64,000 nt of DNA from Mycobacteriales bacterium. GTDB taxonomy: Bacteria > Actinomycetota > Actinomycetes > BP-191. Below, piece after piece: positions 43,799 to 54,200 of this stretch. The stretch is taken from positions 1 to 64,000 of the forward strand of contig DASTMB010000023.1 of the NCBI GenBank assembly GCA_035714365.1, in the 5' to 3' direction. The position numbers and the translations under genes were made by a program. The notes beneath the pieces were generated by a model that did no database searches, was not told where the DNA came from, and worked only from the letters and a program-made list of their open reading frames with translations. The number at the start of each line of letters is the position of its first letter. The stretch's first letter is position 1.

Positions 43799-43998
43799 CA
43801 GCCTCTGGCGAGATGTATTCCGCTGCTGGCGGAGTGCTGGCAAACTGGACGTGTAACCCCGCCACGCGACGACACGACGGAGGGCTCGACACTGCCCCTG
43901 ACGTGCTCAGACGGCATCGAACGAGACCGGCTGACATGTCAGAGTCCGCACTTGTAATCGGCAGGTTCCCGGTTCGAGTCCGGGCGTCGGCTCTCGTT
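43799..43998 (+). repeat. Attachment-site repeat copy 4 (core 43953-43998)
   Basis: Identical core, with the full upstream flank shared with copies 1 and 2 (CGCTGCTGGCGGAGTGCTGGC, GCGACGACACGACGGAGGG, and so on, with scattered substitutions). Downstream only about 15 bases resemble the other copies. As the last copy, it is the likely right limit of the accreted array. Confidence 0.8.
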
Positions 43999-44209
43999 GC
44001 CGCAGGTCAGGGTCTGGTCAACAGCCGGGCAAAGCCCGCGCATTCCGGCGAGGAAATGTCCAGGACCTCGAGACTCGCCACCGTCGCGGCCGCTGGCCCA
44101 GCGACCGCCTCCCGCACGAGGAGCCATCCGCCGGCGAAGTATTCTGCGTGGCTCTTCGCGCCAGGCACCCGTGGGGACGGGGAGGCGCGTGGAGCCAGAG
44201 AGGACTGAC

Positions 44210-44626
44210 ATGGCCGTCGTGGACGAGGTCATCCGTGCTGTCGACTGGTCGCGATACGAGGTCCTGAACGGTTCGGCAGCACGTCTCGGCTCCCGGTTGG
44301 TCGAGTTCGTCAGCGACGGACCGGCCGATGACCGGCGTCGCAAGTGGGAGCTCATGGAGAACCATGTGTTCGCGCAGGACGACATATTCAGTGCAGCGGA
44401 ACCCACCACCTCAGTGCTCCTGGCGTCGCTCGTCGACGAGCGCCCCGACCATGTGCGAATCAGCGTTCTAGACTTGCTGTTCCATCTGGTACAGGCGGCG
44501 AGCTATCGAGACGATGAGCTGGGCAGGCGATGTCTACAACGGGCGGCCTCTGCTGGCGTGGATGCCGCCTGGTCGCGACCCGACGGTCTCGATCGTGCCA
44601 TCCCCGCGAGACGAACGCTGACGTAG
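44210..44626 (+). CDS. Hypothetical protein
   Basis: 138 residues from ATG 44210 (AGAGAGGA about 7 bases upstream). Predominantly helical: VVDEVIRAVDWSRYEVLNGS; LMENHVFAQDDIFSAAEPTTS; VRISVLDLLFHLVQAASYRDDELGRRCLQ. The HEAT-like pattern of small helices (V-L-L-A-S-L-V-D..I-S-V-L-D-L-L-F-H-L-V) suggests a helical-repeat fragment or immunity-type protein of the kind found beside RHS loci. No family recognised. First gene after the last attachment copy. The following 287 bases hold no supported gene. Confidence 0.6.
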   Translation: MAVVDEVIRAVDWSRYEVLNGSAARLGSRLVEFVSDGPADDRRRKWELMENHVFAQDDIFSAAEPTTSVLLASLVDERPDHVRISVLDLLFHLVQAASYRDDELGRRCLQRAASAGVDAAWSRPDGLDRAIPARRTLT

Positions 44627-44913
44627 ACGGCGCTCGAGCGATCAGCGACACCCGACGGCTTGAGCACCGGGAGCGGCCCGGTACGACATCCGCGGACCCT
44701 CGGCGGAACGCGACCATCCTGGCGCCGGGCGACAAGTCGCGATCGGGTACGAGTGACGTCACCCACCGCCGACTGCCGCGGCGGCATCGGCGTCGCCCGC
44801 TGTAGACGGCCGGCGACTCCGCGGCACTCGCTGCGGTCGCCATCGCGACCGGAGTCGGCACCCCCGACCAGAGCCGCGCCTACGGCCGCCGGCCACGATG
44901 GCGCGGGCGCGGG

Positions 44914-45210
44914 TCAGGGCGTGGGGGACGACGACGCGCAGTGGTCGGGGGAGAGCACCTCGAGCTCGGTGATCCGCACGCTCTCAAGCTTCGCCGTGAT
45001 CCGGACACAGTCGCCGACGCGCACGTGGTCCGCCGACGGGCTGCCCGTCCCGCGGACGTAGCACGGCGGGTTGCCCGACGGCGCCGGACTGAGGCAGATC
45101 TGCTCGGCGGTGATCGACGTGACGCGGCCGGTGGCGCGGAACGGGCTGCCGCACCCGACCGCCGCGACGGCGGCGACTGCCGCCACCGCCGCGCGCGCCG
45201 GGATCAGCAC
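44914..45210 (-). CDS. Small lipoprotein overlapping the giant RHS gene
   Basis: 98 residues from GTG 45210, whose start lies inside the last codons of the RHS gene (7-base overlap). The signal AAVAAVAAVAAVGC has a usable lipobox (A-V-G-C, Cys20). The mature part has beta-type sequence (FRATGRVTSITAEQICLS, VRVGDCVRITAKLESVRITE) and Cys residues at about 39, 50, 68 and 91. An extracytoplasmic lipoprotein made directly after a secreted toxin-like protein is a plausible immunity factor or inhibitor; that is inference. Confidence 0.65.
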   Translation of the reverse strand: MLIPARAAVAAVAAVAAVGCGSPFRATGRVTSITAEQICLSPAPSGNPPCYVRGTGSPSADHVRVGDCVRITAKLESVRITELEVLSPDHCASSSPTP

Positions 45211-48200
45211 GGGTTGTTCATCTCGTACGCGGGACGCTCGTACACGTTGTCGCACAGCGACCCGTGTCGCGCGGACTCCTTCACGTAGATGGGCCCGAAG
45301 CCGTCGCCGTACTTCTCCCACTGGCCGATGTGGACCATCTCGTGCTTCAGCAACTTACCTTTGCAGACGTCGATGCAGAAGATGTAGTGCCCGAGGGTGA
45401 CCGCGTCCGCGTTCTTGGCGTTGGCCGGGAACGGCGACGCGTGGTCGATGCAGTACACCTTGAGGTCGTACTGCTCGGAACGGCCGCACACGCGCGGGTC
45501 ACCCGACAGGTTGGCCACTCGCTTGAAGATGGCGTCGGCGATCGGCGACGGGGTGCCCTTGCTCATGTGGTCGCCCGGCGCGTTCGCCATCGAGATCGCC
45601 TCCTCGGTCTCGCGCTGTCTCTCGTAGAGCTTCTCCGCGACCACGGGCGCGATCTCGTCGCGGAGGCGGACGAGGCACTCGGTGTCGACGCAGCCCACGA
45701 GCGCCGCCTCCTCGTTGAGGATGCGCTCGCACTCGGCGTCGCACAACGGGATGTTCCACACGAACGGTCCGGGGTCCGGGGGCGTGGGTGACGGGCCGGG
45801 CTCCGGGTGGGGCACCGGGTGGCTGCGGATCCACTCGTTCATCGCCTTGTGCCGCGCCCCGTCGGCCCTCGCCTGGCGCCGGCCGGCGCGCGTGTCGTCG
45901 GCAGGCGCGATGCACCCCTCGTCCTCGTCGAGGATCACGCAACGGTAGTGGCCGTTGGGGTCGGCGTAGTTGATCGGGTCGCCGTTGACGTAGCCGTACG
46001 TGTTGCGGCTGAGCGGGTCGACGCCCACGCCGAGGTTCTGCGCCGACGGCCCGCCGCGGTACGAGTCCGGAGTGAGGAACGCCGCCTTCGCGGGGTCGTA
46101 GGTACGGCTGCCGAGCTGGTACTGCCCGGTCGTCGTGTCCTTGCGGCTGCCGCGGTAGAAGGCATCGTTCTCGACGCTGCCGCTGTTGCACGAGCCGCTC
46201 GGCGCGACGGGACCGTTCCCGTCGGGGCTGCCGTACGCGTCGTAACGCGCGGTGCAGAGGACGCCGCCGCTCGCGTTGGTGACGAGGCCGACGGAGCCGG
46301 TGCCGTCCTCCGCGAGGTGCTCGACGGTGCCGGTGCCGCGCCTGGCGGTGACCAGGGAGCCGGACGCATCCAGCGTGTGGTGGAGGTCGCCCGCGGCCGC
46401 GCCGGTCTGGCGCAGCACGGTCTGGCCGGTGCCGTCGTACTCGAGCCGGACGGTGGTCCCGCCGGCGGTGCGCCGCGCCTGACGGTCGAGGCCGTCGTAG
46501 GCGTACGACACGTCACCGGTCGAGCAGCCGGCGCCGGGCGCGGTCGGAGCGTCGACCAGCGTGAGCCGGTCGAGGCCGTCGTACGAGTACGCGGCGCAGC
46601 CGTCGTCGGTGACGCCCCCGAACGGCGCGTCGTAGGTGTACGCCCTCGTGACCACTCCCGTCGCGCTGGTCGCGATCGAGTCGTCCGCGCGGTAGGTGAA
46701 GTGCGTCGCGTCCGGCTGCGTCCCCACGCCGTAGTCGGTGCGGTTGCCGTCGTGGTCGAACGCGACGGTCCGCGTCCCCCGCGCGTCGGCGAACGACGAC
46801 AGCCGGCCGGCGGCGTCGTACGCGTACGAGTAGGTGACCGGCGAGCTCGCCGCGACGTCCCCGACGGGGCTCGCCGCGGACGTGCCGTAGAAGCTCTGCG
46901 TCTTCTGCCGGCGCAGCTCGTCGTAGGTGTACGAGAAGGCCGCGAGGTCGGCGTCGGCACTGCCGGACCGCACCTGCTCGGCGAGCGTCGCGGAGGAGGC
47001 GATGCCGGTGCGGGTGAGCGTCGCGTCGTTGCCGTAGACCCAGACCTGGGTACGGCCGCCGGCGCGGCCCTCGGTGATCCGGTGCCCGAGCGCGTCGTAC
47101 CCCCAGTCGACGGAGCCGGACTCGGCCGACGTCATGGACGTCGCGAGACCCGCGTCGCCCACGGCGTACCGCGTCACCGCGAGGGAACCGGGATCGTCGC
47201 CCTCGCCGAGCGCGGTGCGGCCGCCCGAGCCGTCGTACGCGTACGCCGTGACGCGGCCCTCGCTGACGACCTCGCGGGGCAGCCCGTCGAGGTAGTACGA
47301 CGCGCTCGTCACGCGGCTCACGCCGGCCGTGGTCGACGTGGCCTCGGTCAGCGCGCCGTCGGCGTCGTAGCGGCGGGTCACCGAGTCGGTGCCGCCGCGG
47401 CCGGTCTCGGTGCGCAGCCGGCCCGTCGGGTAGTACGCGAACGTCTGCGGCGCGCCGTCGACCGCGGGCGAGCCGGTGAGGTCGACGTCGACGCTGCTCT
47501 TGCGCCCGGCGGCGTCGTACGCGTAGGTCGTGACGCGCGACTGCGTCGCGCCGGTGCCGTCCACGACGACGGGCTGCACCGACGACAGGACGAGGTTGTC
47601 CGGCGTGAACGTGTTCGTGGTCGCGACGCCCGCGGCGTTGTTCAGGTCGTGCGCGTTCGCCGACGGCGACGTGACGGCGACCGGGTTGCCGCTCGCGTCG
47701 TACACGTAGCTCGTGACGACGTCGCCGCGCACGCCGTTGTTGCCACCGGCGTAGACCGCCTTCACGCGGTTGTCGGAGTAGTACTCGGTCTCGGTGAACG
47801 GCGCGTCGTTCGCCGACGCGCGGGGGGTGACCTCCTTGGTGCGGTTGCCCGCGGCGTCGTACTCGAACGTCGTCTCGTGCGTGACCGTGGCGCCGTCGGG
47901 GCCGCGCACGCTCTTCGTGAGCCCGTCGGACGTGTAGGTCATGAGGGTGACCTGCCCGAGGGCGTTCGTGCTCTTCACGGGCCGGCCGGTGCCGTCGTGC
48001 ACGACCGTCGAGACGGCGACGAGCGTGCCGTCGGCGGCGGGGTTCGGCGCCTTCGTCTCGCGCACGAGGTTGTCCTCGGTGTACGCGTAGACGATGCGTC
48101 GCGGCGTGGTGTCGCCGGCGGCGGACGGCTGCGTCACCTGGGTGGCGTGGCCGTCGACGTCGTACGACATCGTGCTCGTGCACAGGTGGGTGCCGCTCGG

Positions 48201-51200
48201 GTACCCGAGATCGCCACCGGGGCCGGCGCCGACGGGGCACTGCGCGGCCTGCGTCGCGTCGTCGGTCAGGTCGTCGGCGACCTTGCCGTCGGCGCGCGGT
48301 GACCACTGCACCTCGGGCCGGCCGCTGTCGTCGTACTGCGTGCGCAGCATGAACCGGCGGTCCGGCGTCGACAGCGCCGTGCCGACGAACGCGCGCGGCG
48401 CGAACGTCGCGAGGACGCTGCCGTCGCGGTCGTACACCGACCGGGTGCGCAGGTTCGTCTGCGCGGTCTCGTCCGGCGTCGCGGTCAGCGTCGCCGCGCG
48501 CACCGCCGCGGGGTCGCCGGCCGGGTCGGCCGAGGCCACCTGGAGCGCCTGCACGGTGTCGAGCACGCGGTGGCTCGCGTCGTAGGTGCTGCCCACGACG
48601 CGGACCGCGCGGCCGGCGCCGCCGGAGCCGACGTTGTCGCCGGTCGCGCCGGGCGCGACGACGCCGACGACGTCACCGCTCGCGCTGTACTGGTACGTCG
48701 TGACGCCGGCGCGCGGCACGTCGACCACGGTGCGGCGGTCGAGCGCGTCGAACGTCTGGTTCACGGTGTGGTCCCCGGGCTCGAGGTCCTGCCGCGGGTC
48801 GGCGATGGTGACGGCGTTGCCGGAGGCGTCGTACGTCATCCGGCTCGTCAGCGGCTGGCCGGCGGTGCGGTAGGTGGTGGTCGAGACGGCGCGCCCGGCG
48901 ACGTCGTAGGCCGTGTGCGTCGCGTCGACGGACGTGGCGGTACACGGACCGATCTGGCGCGGGTTGCAGGCCGTGAGGACGTGGCCGTCCGCGTCGTAGC
49001 GGTTCGCCGCGCGCAGCGTGACGGTGGCCGAGCGGCGCGTCGTCGTGGCGGTGCGGCGGTGCTGCGCGTCGTAGACGGAGGTGGCTCCCTGGCCGTCCGC
49101 GTCGACCGTGGCGACGACGTTGTCGACGGTGTCGTACGCCGTCGTCGTCTCGCAGACGAGCTTGCCGGTGCCGAACGCGGTGTCGGCGCTCGTCGTCTGC
49201 CGGCAGGCGGGCGGCACGTCCGCCGCGCTCGCCGGGAACGCCCCGCGCAGGGCGATCGTGCCCGTGCGGCGGTTGACCAGGTCGTACCGGTACACCGACG
49301 GGGTGCCCGACTGGTCGGACTGGCTCACGAGGTTGCCGAACGCGTCGTAGGTGAACGCCACGTCGACGTCGTTCGCGATGTCCTCGCCCCGGCGCGCCGT
49401 GCGCGGGTGGCCGTCCTCGTCGAACGTCATGACCGTGTCGTACGCGGACGTCGTCGCGCCGTTGCCACGCGGCGGCACGAGCCGCTCGACGTTGCCGTTG
49501 CCGTCGACGAAGGTCCGCGTCACGTCCCCGGTGGGCGTGACCTGCCAGCGCGTGAAGCGCCACGGACGCGTCACGGCGTCGGCGAACGTGCCGTCGGCGT
49601 ACCGCGTCTCGGCGTACCCGCCGACCGTGCCGCCGGCCGGGAACGTCGCCGGGCTGTACGAGGTGGCACCGGTCGCGTCGCGGTCCCAGGCGCGGACGAC
49701 GTTGCCGGCGCGGTCGTAGCCGAAGGCCACGAACGTGCCGTGCGGGTCGGTGACGGCCTTGAGCCAGCCGCCGGCGGAGACGTAGGACGACAGGTCCTGC
49801 TCGCTGTCGCCGAAGTACAGGTACTCGTACACGCCGTTGCGCGGCGTGCGCTTCGTCAGCTTCTGGCCGAACGCGTCGTAGCCGTACGCCGTCGTGGCGA
49901 CCGTCGTGGCTCCCTCGGCGCCGTACGGCACCTTCTCCGCGCAGACGAGCCCGGTGTTCGCGGTGGTGGCGGTCCGCTCGGGACACGCGCCGGCGGCGGG
50001 CACGGCGCCCGGAGTCTTCGCCTCGTCGGCGTCGACGACCCACTCGGTGCGGTAGCGCGCGAACGCCGCACCCGCGGCGTTGCCCCGGGGGGTCACCGCC
50101 TGCGTGCGGTCGGAGACCGTGTAGAGCGTGGTGGTCCCGGCGAGCGACGGTCGCACGCCGGTGACGGTGCCGCCGCCCGCGGGCGTGTCGGTCGCGAGGA
50201 CGGTGGACAGCGCTCCGGCGGAGCCGGCGCCGACCTGCTGCGTTCGGTAGCCGAACGTCGCGTCGAGGGCGCCCGGCCCGGCGGGGTCGGTGGACTGGAC
50301 GCGGCGCTCGCGCAGGGTCTGGCCCTGCTCGTCGTACAGGTAGGACGCGTCCTCGTCGGGCGTCGCCTCACCGGAGCTGCCGGTGTTCGCGGAGCCGCTG
50401 CGGACCTGGCGGCAGAGGTTGTTGTCGCGGGTGCCCGCGGGTTGCGTGCAGCTCGTCGTGCCGTCCCACGTCCGCGTGGTCAGGTGCAGGGCGGCGTACG
50501 CCGGCTGGGTCGCGTCGCCGACCGGGCCGTCGACGACCTGGCCGGTGCGGCCGTACTCGTCGATGGCGCCGAACGTTCGCTGCTGCGTGCCGCCGCGGAC
50601 GGTGACGGTGCGGTCGGCCGCCGGGTAGGCGACCGTGGTCACCGTGCCGCGGCGGTCGGTGATGCTGTCGATGCGGCCCAGCGCGGACAGCTTCGCGGCC
50701 ACCGATCCGGCGGTGTCGTAGTGGAAGGTGGTGCGGTTGCCGCGCGCGTCGGTGGCCGAGCACATCTGGAGCAGCGAGCCGCCGCACGAGGTCGGGCCGA
50801 ACGACGTGTCGCTGTCGCCCTGGTAGGAGTACGTGACGTGGTCGCTGCCGCGGCCCGCGGTCTCCTCGGGGTTGACGACCTTGTGCAGCACGGCGACGGC
50901 GCCGGGCAGGCCCGTGACCGTCGGGTGCGCGCTCTCGTACCGCGTCGCGCGGTTCGCGGAGTCGGTGACGGTCGTGGAGCCGGTGGCGTAGGAGAACGAC
51001 AGCCGGCGGCAGCCGGGTGCGGCGAAACCGACGGGCGTGCAGCTGCGCGGCTCGTAGACGAGGTGCAGCGTGCCGAGCAGGTCGGGTGCGACCGGCGCGT
51101 CGTAGGCGTAGCGCAGCGCCACGCCGGCGCCGTCGCGCATCTCGACGAGCTGCCCGACGGCGTTGTACTCGGTGCGGAGCCGGTCCGGGCGCATCGCGGC

Positions 51201-54200
51201 GTAGCCGACGATCACGGGGCCGCGCTGCGCGAGGTTCTCGCACGCCCCCATGCCGGTCTGGTTGCCGACCGCCACGTACCGCCACAGGCCGAGGTGCACG
51301 CCGGCCGGCGCCTGGTAGGCGACGTCGACGCAGAGGCTCGCGCCGGACGGCGCGGTCAGGGCCGACGGCGCCAGCGCGGCACCGGGGCCGGTCAGCCCCG
51401 CGACGGACAGCGCCGGGAGACCCACCTTCGGCCGGAACAGGTGCCGCGTGCCGTCGCGGTCCACGAGCGTCAGCCCGAGGGGCTCGGCGAGCTGGGACAC
51501 GACGTCGCCGACGCGCGGGACGTGCAGGCCGGTCGCGGTGACGCCCGCCGCGGCGAGGTCGGAGGTCTGGCCGACGTTGAACGTCCAGCCGGCGCCGAGG
51601 GAGCCGGGCAGCGTCAGCGCCGCCGGGTCCTGGCTGTTGTACGAGCGGCGCAGCGAGTACGCGAGATGGCCGTGCGCCTGGATCGGGGTGCTGTCGTTCG
51701 CCTGGACGACGAGGTTGCCGTTGGCGACGTTGACCGACGCCGACGACTGGGCCGCGACGTCGGAGGTGAGGTACGACCACCAGGCCTCGAGGCCGAGGGC
51801 GGAGCCGCAGGTGGTGGTGGCGGCGCCGGCCTCGTTCAGGCCGAACGGGCCGCGTGCCACCGCGTGGTTGACGGCGTTGACGACGCAGTCCCGCTCGGAG
51901 CCGGCGAGCACGGCGACGTAGGAGTACGAACGGCCGGCGCCGGCGGCGAGGTCGTAGCCACCACCGAGCGTCAGCGTGCTGCCGTCCACCGAGCAGCCCG
52001 CCGCGCACGGCTGGCCGTCGACGCTGACGACACCGCTCACGCTCACGCCGGCCGGCAACGTGTCGACCACGGAGTTGACGTGGTTGGCCTGGGTCTGCGT
52101 GTTCGTGACGGTGACGGTGAACCGCACCGCGTCGCCGCGGCCGGCGAGCGGCCGTCCGGTCGCCGGATCGTTCACGACGGGGGTCGCGGCCGTGTCGGTG
52201 ACGGTCTTCGCGACGCGGGCGGCGAGGTGCATGAGGGACTCGCCGGAACGGCCCTCGGTGCTGGAGCCCGCGACGTTACGGGCGACGACGCCGAAGACGT
52301 ACCGCCCGCCGGGGCGGAGCCCGGCGACCTCGGCGCTGGTGCAGAGCCCGCAGGCGCTGACCGGCTGCGCCAGGACAGGGGTGTTGGCCGGCATGGCGTA
52401 GGCCTGCACGAGGTACTCGAGGATCGCCGCGCCGCCGTTGCTGGTGGGCGCGCTCCAGGCGACGGTCACGCTCGCGCTCGCGGGCGGGTTCGCCGGGTCC
52501 TGGACCAGGTCCTCGGTCCGCTCGTGCTCGGTCGCGGTGACGTTGCCGGGCGCGCCGGAGGGACCGGCGGGCGTGACGGTGTTCGACGTGCCGGCGGCGC
52601 CGCTGCCGCGCGAGTTCCGCGCGGTGACGGTCCAGTAGTAGGCCTGGCCGTTCGTCAGGCCGCTCGCGCTCGCGGTGCGCGGCGCGGCCACGCCGACCGC
52701 GGGGCTGGTGTAGACGGCGGTGGCGTTGCCGACGGCGTAGAGGCGGGCGGTGTAGTCGAGGACGGCGGAGCCGCCGTCCGACGACGGGGGGCTCCACGTG
52801 ACGCCGCTGGTCTGGTTGCCGGCGGTCGCGGCGACGTTCTGCGGCGCGTCGGGCAGGCGGGACGCGGTCACCGTCGCCGACTGCCGGTAGGTGCCGGTGC
52901 CGGCGGCGTTGATCGCGGAGACGCGCCAGTAGTACGACGTGCCGTTCGCGACGGTGCTGTCGGTGCAGGACCGGACGAGGTCGTCGACCACGACCGCCGT
53001 GTACGCCAGCCCGTCGGAGCGGAAGAGCTGGCACTTGTACCCGGTGACGGCGGTGCCGCCGTTGTCCGTGGGCGGCGTCCACGACACCGAGGTGGTCGCG
53101 TCACCCGCGGTCGCGGTGACCGTCGCGGGCGCTCCCGGAGGGCCGTAGTTGACCGTGAACGGGATGTACGTCGTCACGTCCGAGCAGTCGGTGGCGTCGC
53201 AGCCGCGCATCGACCAGGTGTAGGTCTGGCCGTCCTGGAGCTTGCCGGACTCGACGGTGTACGTGATGCGCGAGCCCGCCGCACCGGTGCGCTGCGCGCC
53301 GTTGGTCACCCAGGCGCCGGCGGAGTTCTTGACGTAGAACCACGCCGTCATCGTGCCGCCGTCGGCGTCGCTGACGACTCCGCTCAGGCCGGGGGTCAGG
53401 TCGTTGACCGTCGCACCCGTCAGCGGGCTGCGGCTCGAGACGACGGGGATCGAGTTGAACGTCACCGCCACGACCGGGTCGCCGCTGCCGGCGTTGCCGG
53501 AGTAGAACTTCTTCCAGCCGTAGTTGTCGTACTCGTCCCCGGCCTTGAGCTGGAGGGCCGAGGAGGACGCGCCGAGGTCGGCCCACGCCTGGACGAGCTC
53601 CGTGGCGTCGATGGACGCGGTGCGGGCGGAGCAGGTCGAGGTCTGCGCGTAGCCGTAGGCGAAGCTCGGGTAGGGCAGGTCGTACGCGGTCGACGTCGCG
53701 TAGGGCATGTTCGACCACGTCGTCGACGCGTTCGTCACGCCGGTCGACCGCAGCACCCGCAGCTCGCGGCCGCTGCAGGACCACGAGTGGAAGTTGTAGA
53801 CCTTCAGCGTCGCGCTGACGATGTGCTTGTCGGCGATCGCCGAGGTGCCGAACGTGAGGTAAGACCGCAGGATGTTCGACCCGCTGTTGTGCGTGCCCAC
53901 CCGCAGCTCGGTCGACCCGGCGTAGGGGGTGGTCGGGTAGCCCATGTCGACGTCGGTGTCCGACACGATGCCCAGCGTCGCCGGGGGGTCGATCGTCACC
54001 GGGTAGGTCGCGCCGGCGAGGAACGCCGCGTCCGGCGCGTAGCGGATCGCGGTGCCGTCGGCCGTCTCGACCAGGGTCGTCGGGACGAGCACCTTGTTCG
54101 TCGGCTCGTCCGCGCGCGGGTCCCGCACCGCGTCGAACATGACCGCCTGCGGCAGCATGCCCACGACCGCACCGGAGTGGTCGACCAGCTCGATGCCGCC

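Noticed and set aside
33121-43998. A classical integron with attC sites
   Set aside because: The repeats are tRNA-derived and identical, not imperfect palindromic attC sites, and the integrase lacks visible IntI-specific features; it is a phage-type integrase.
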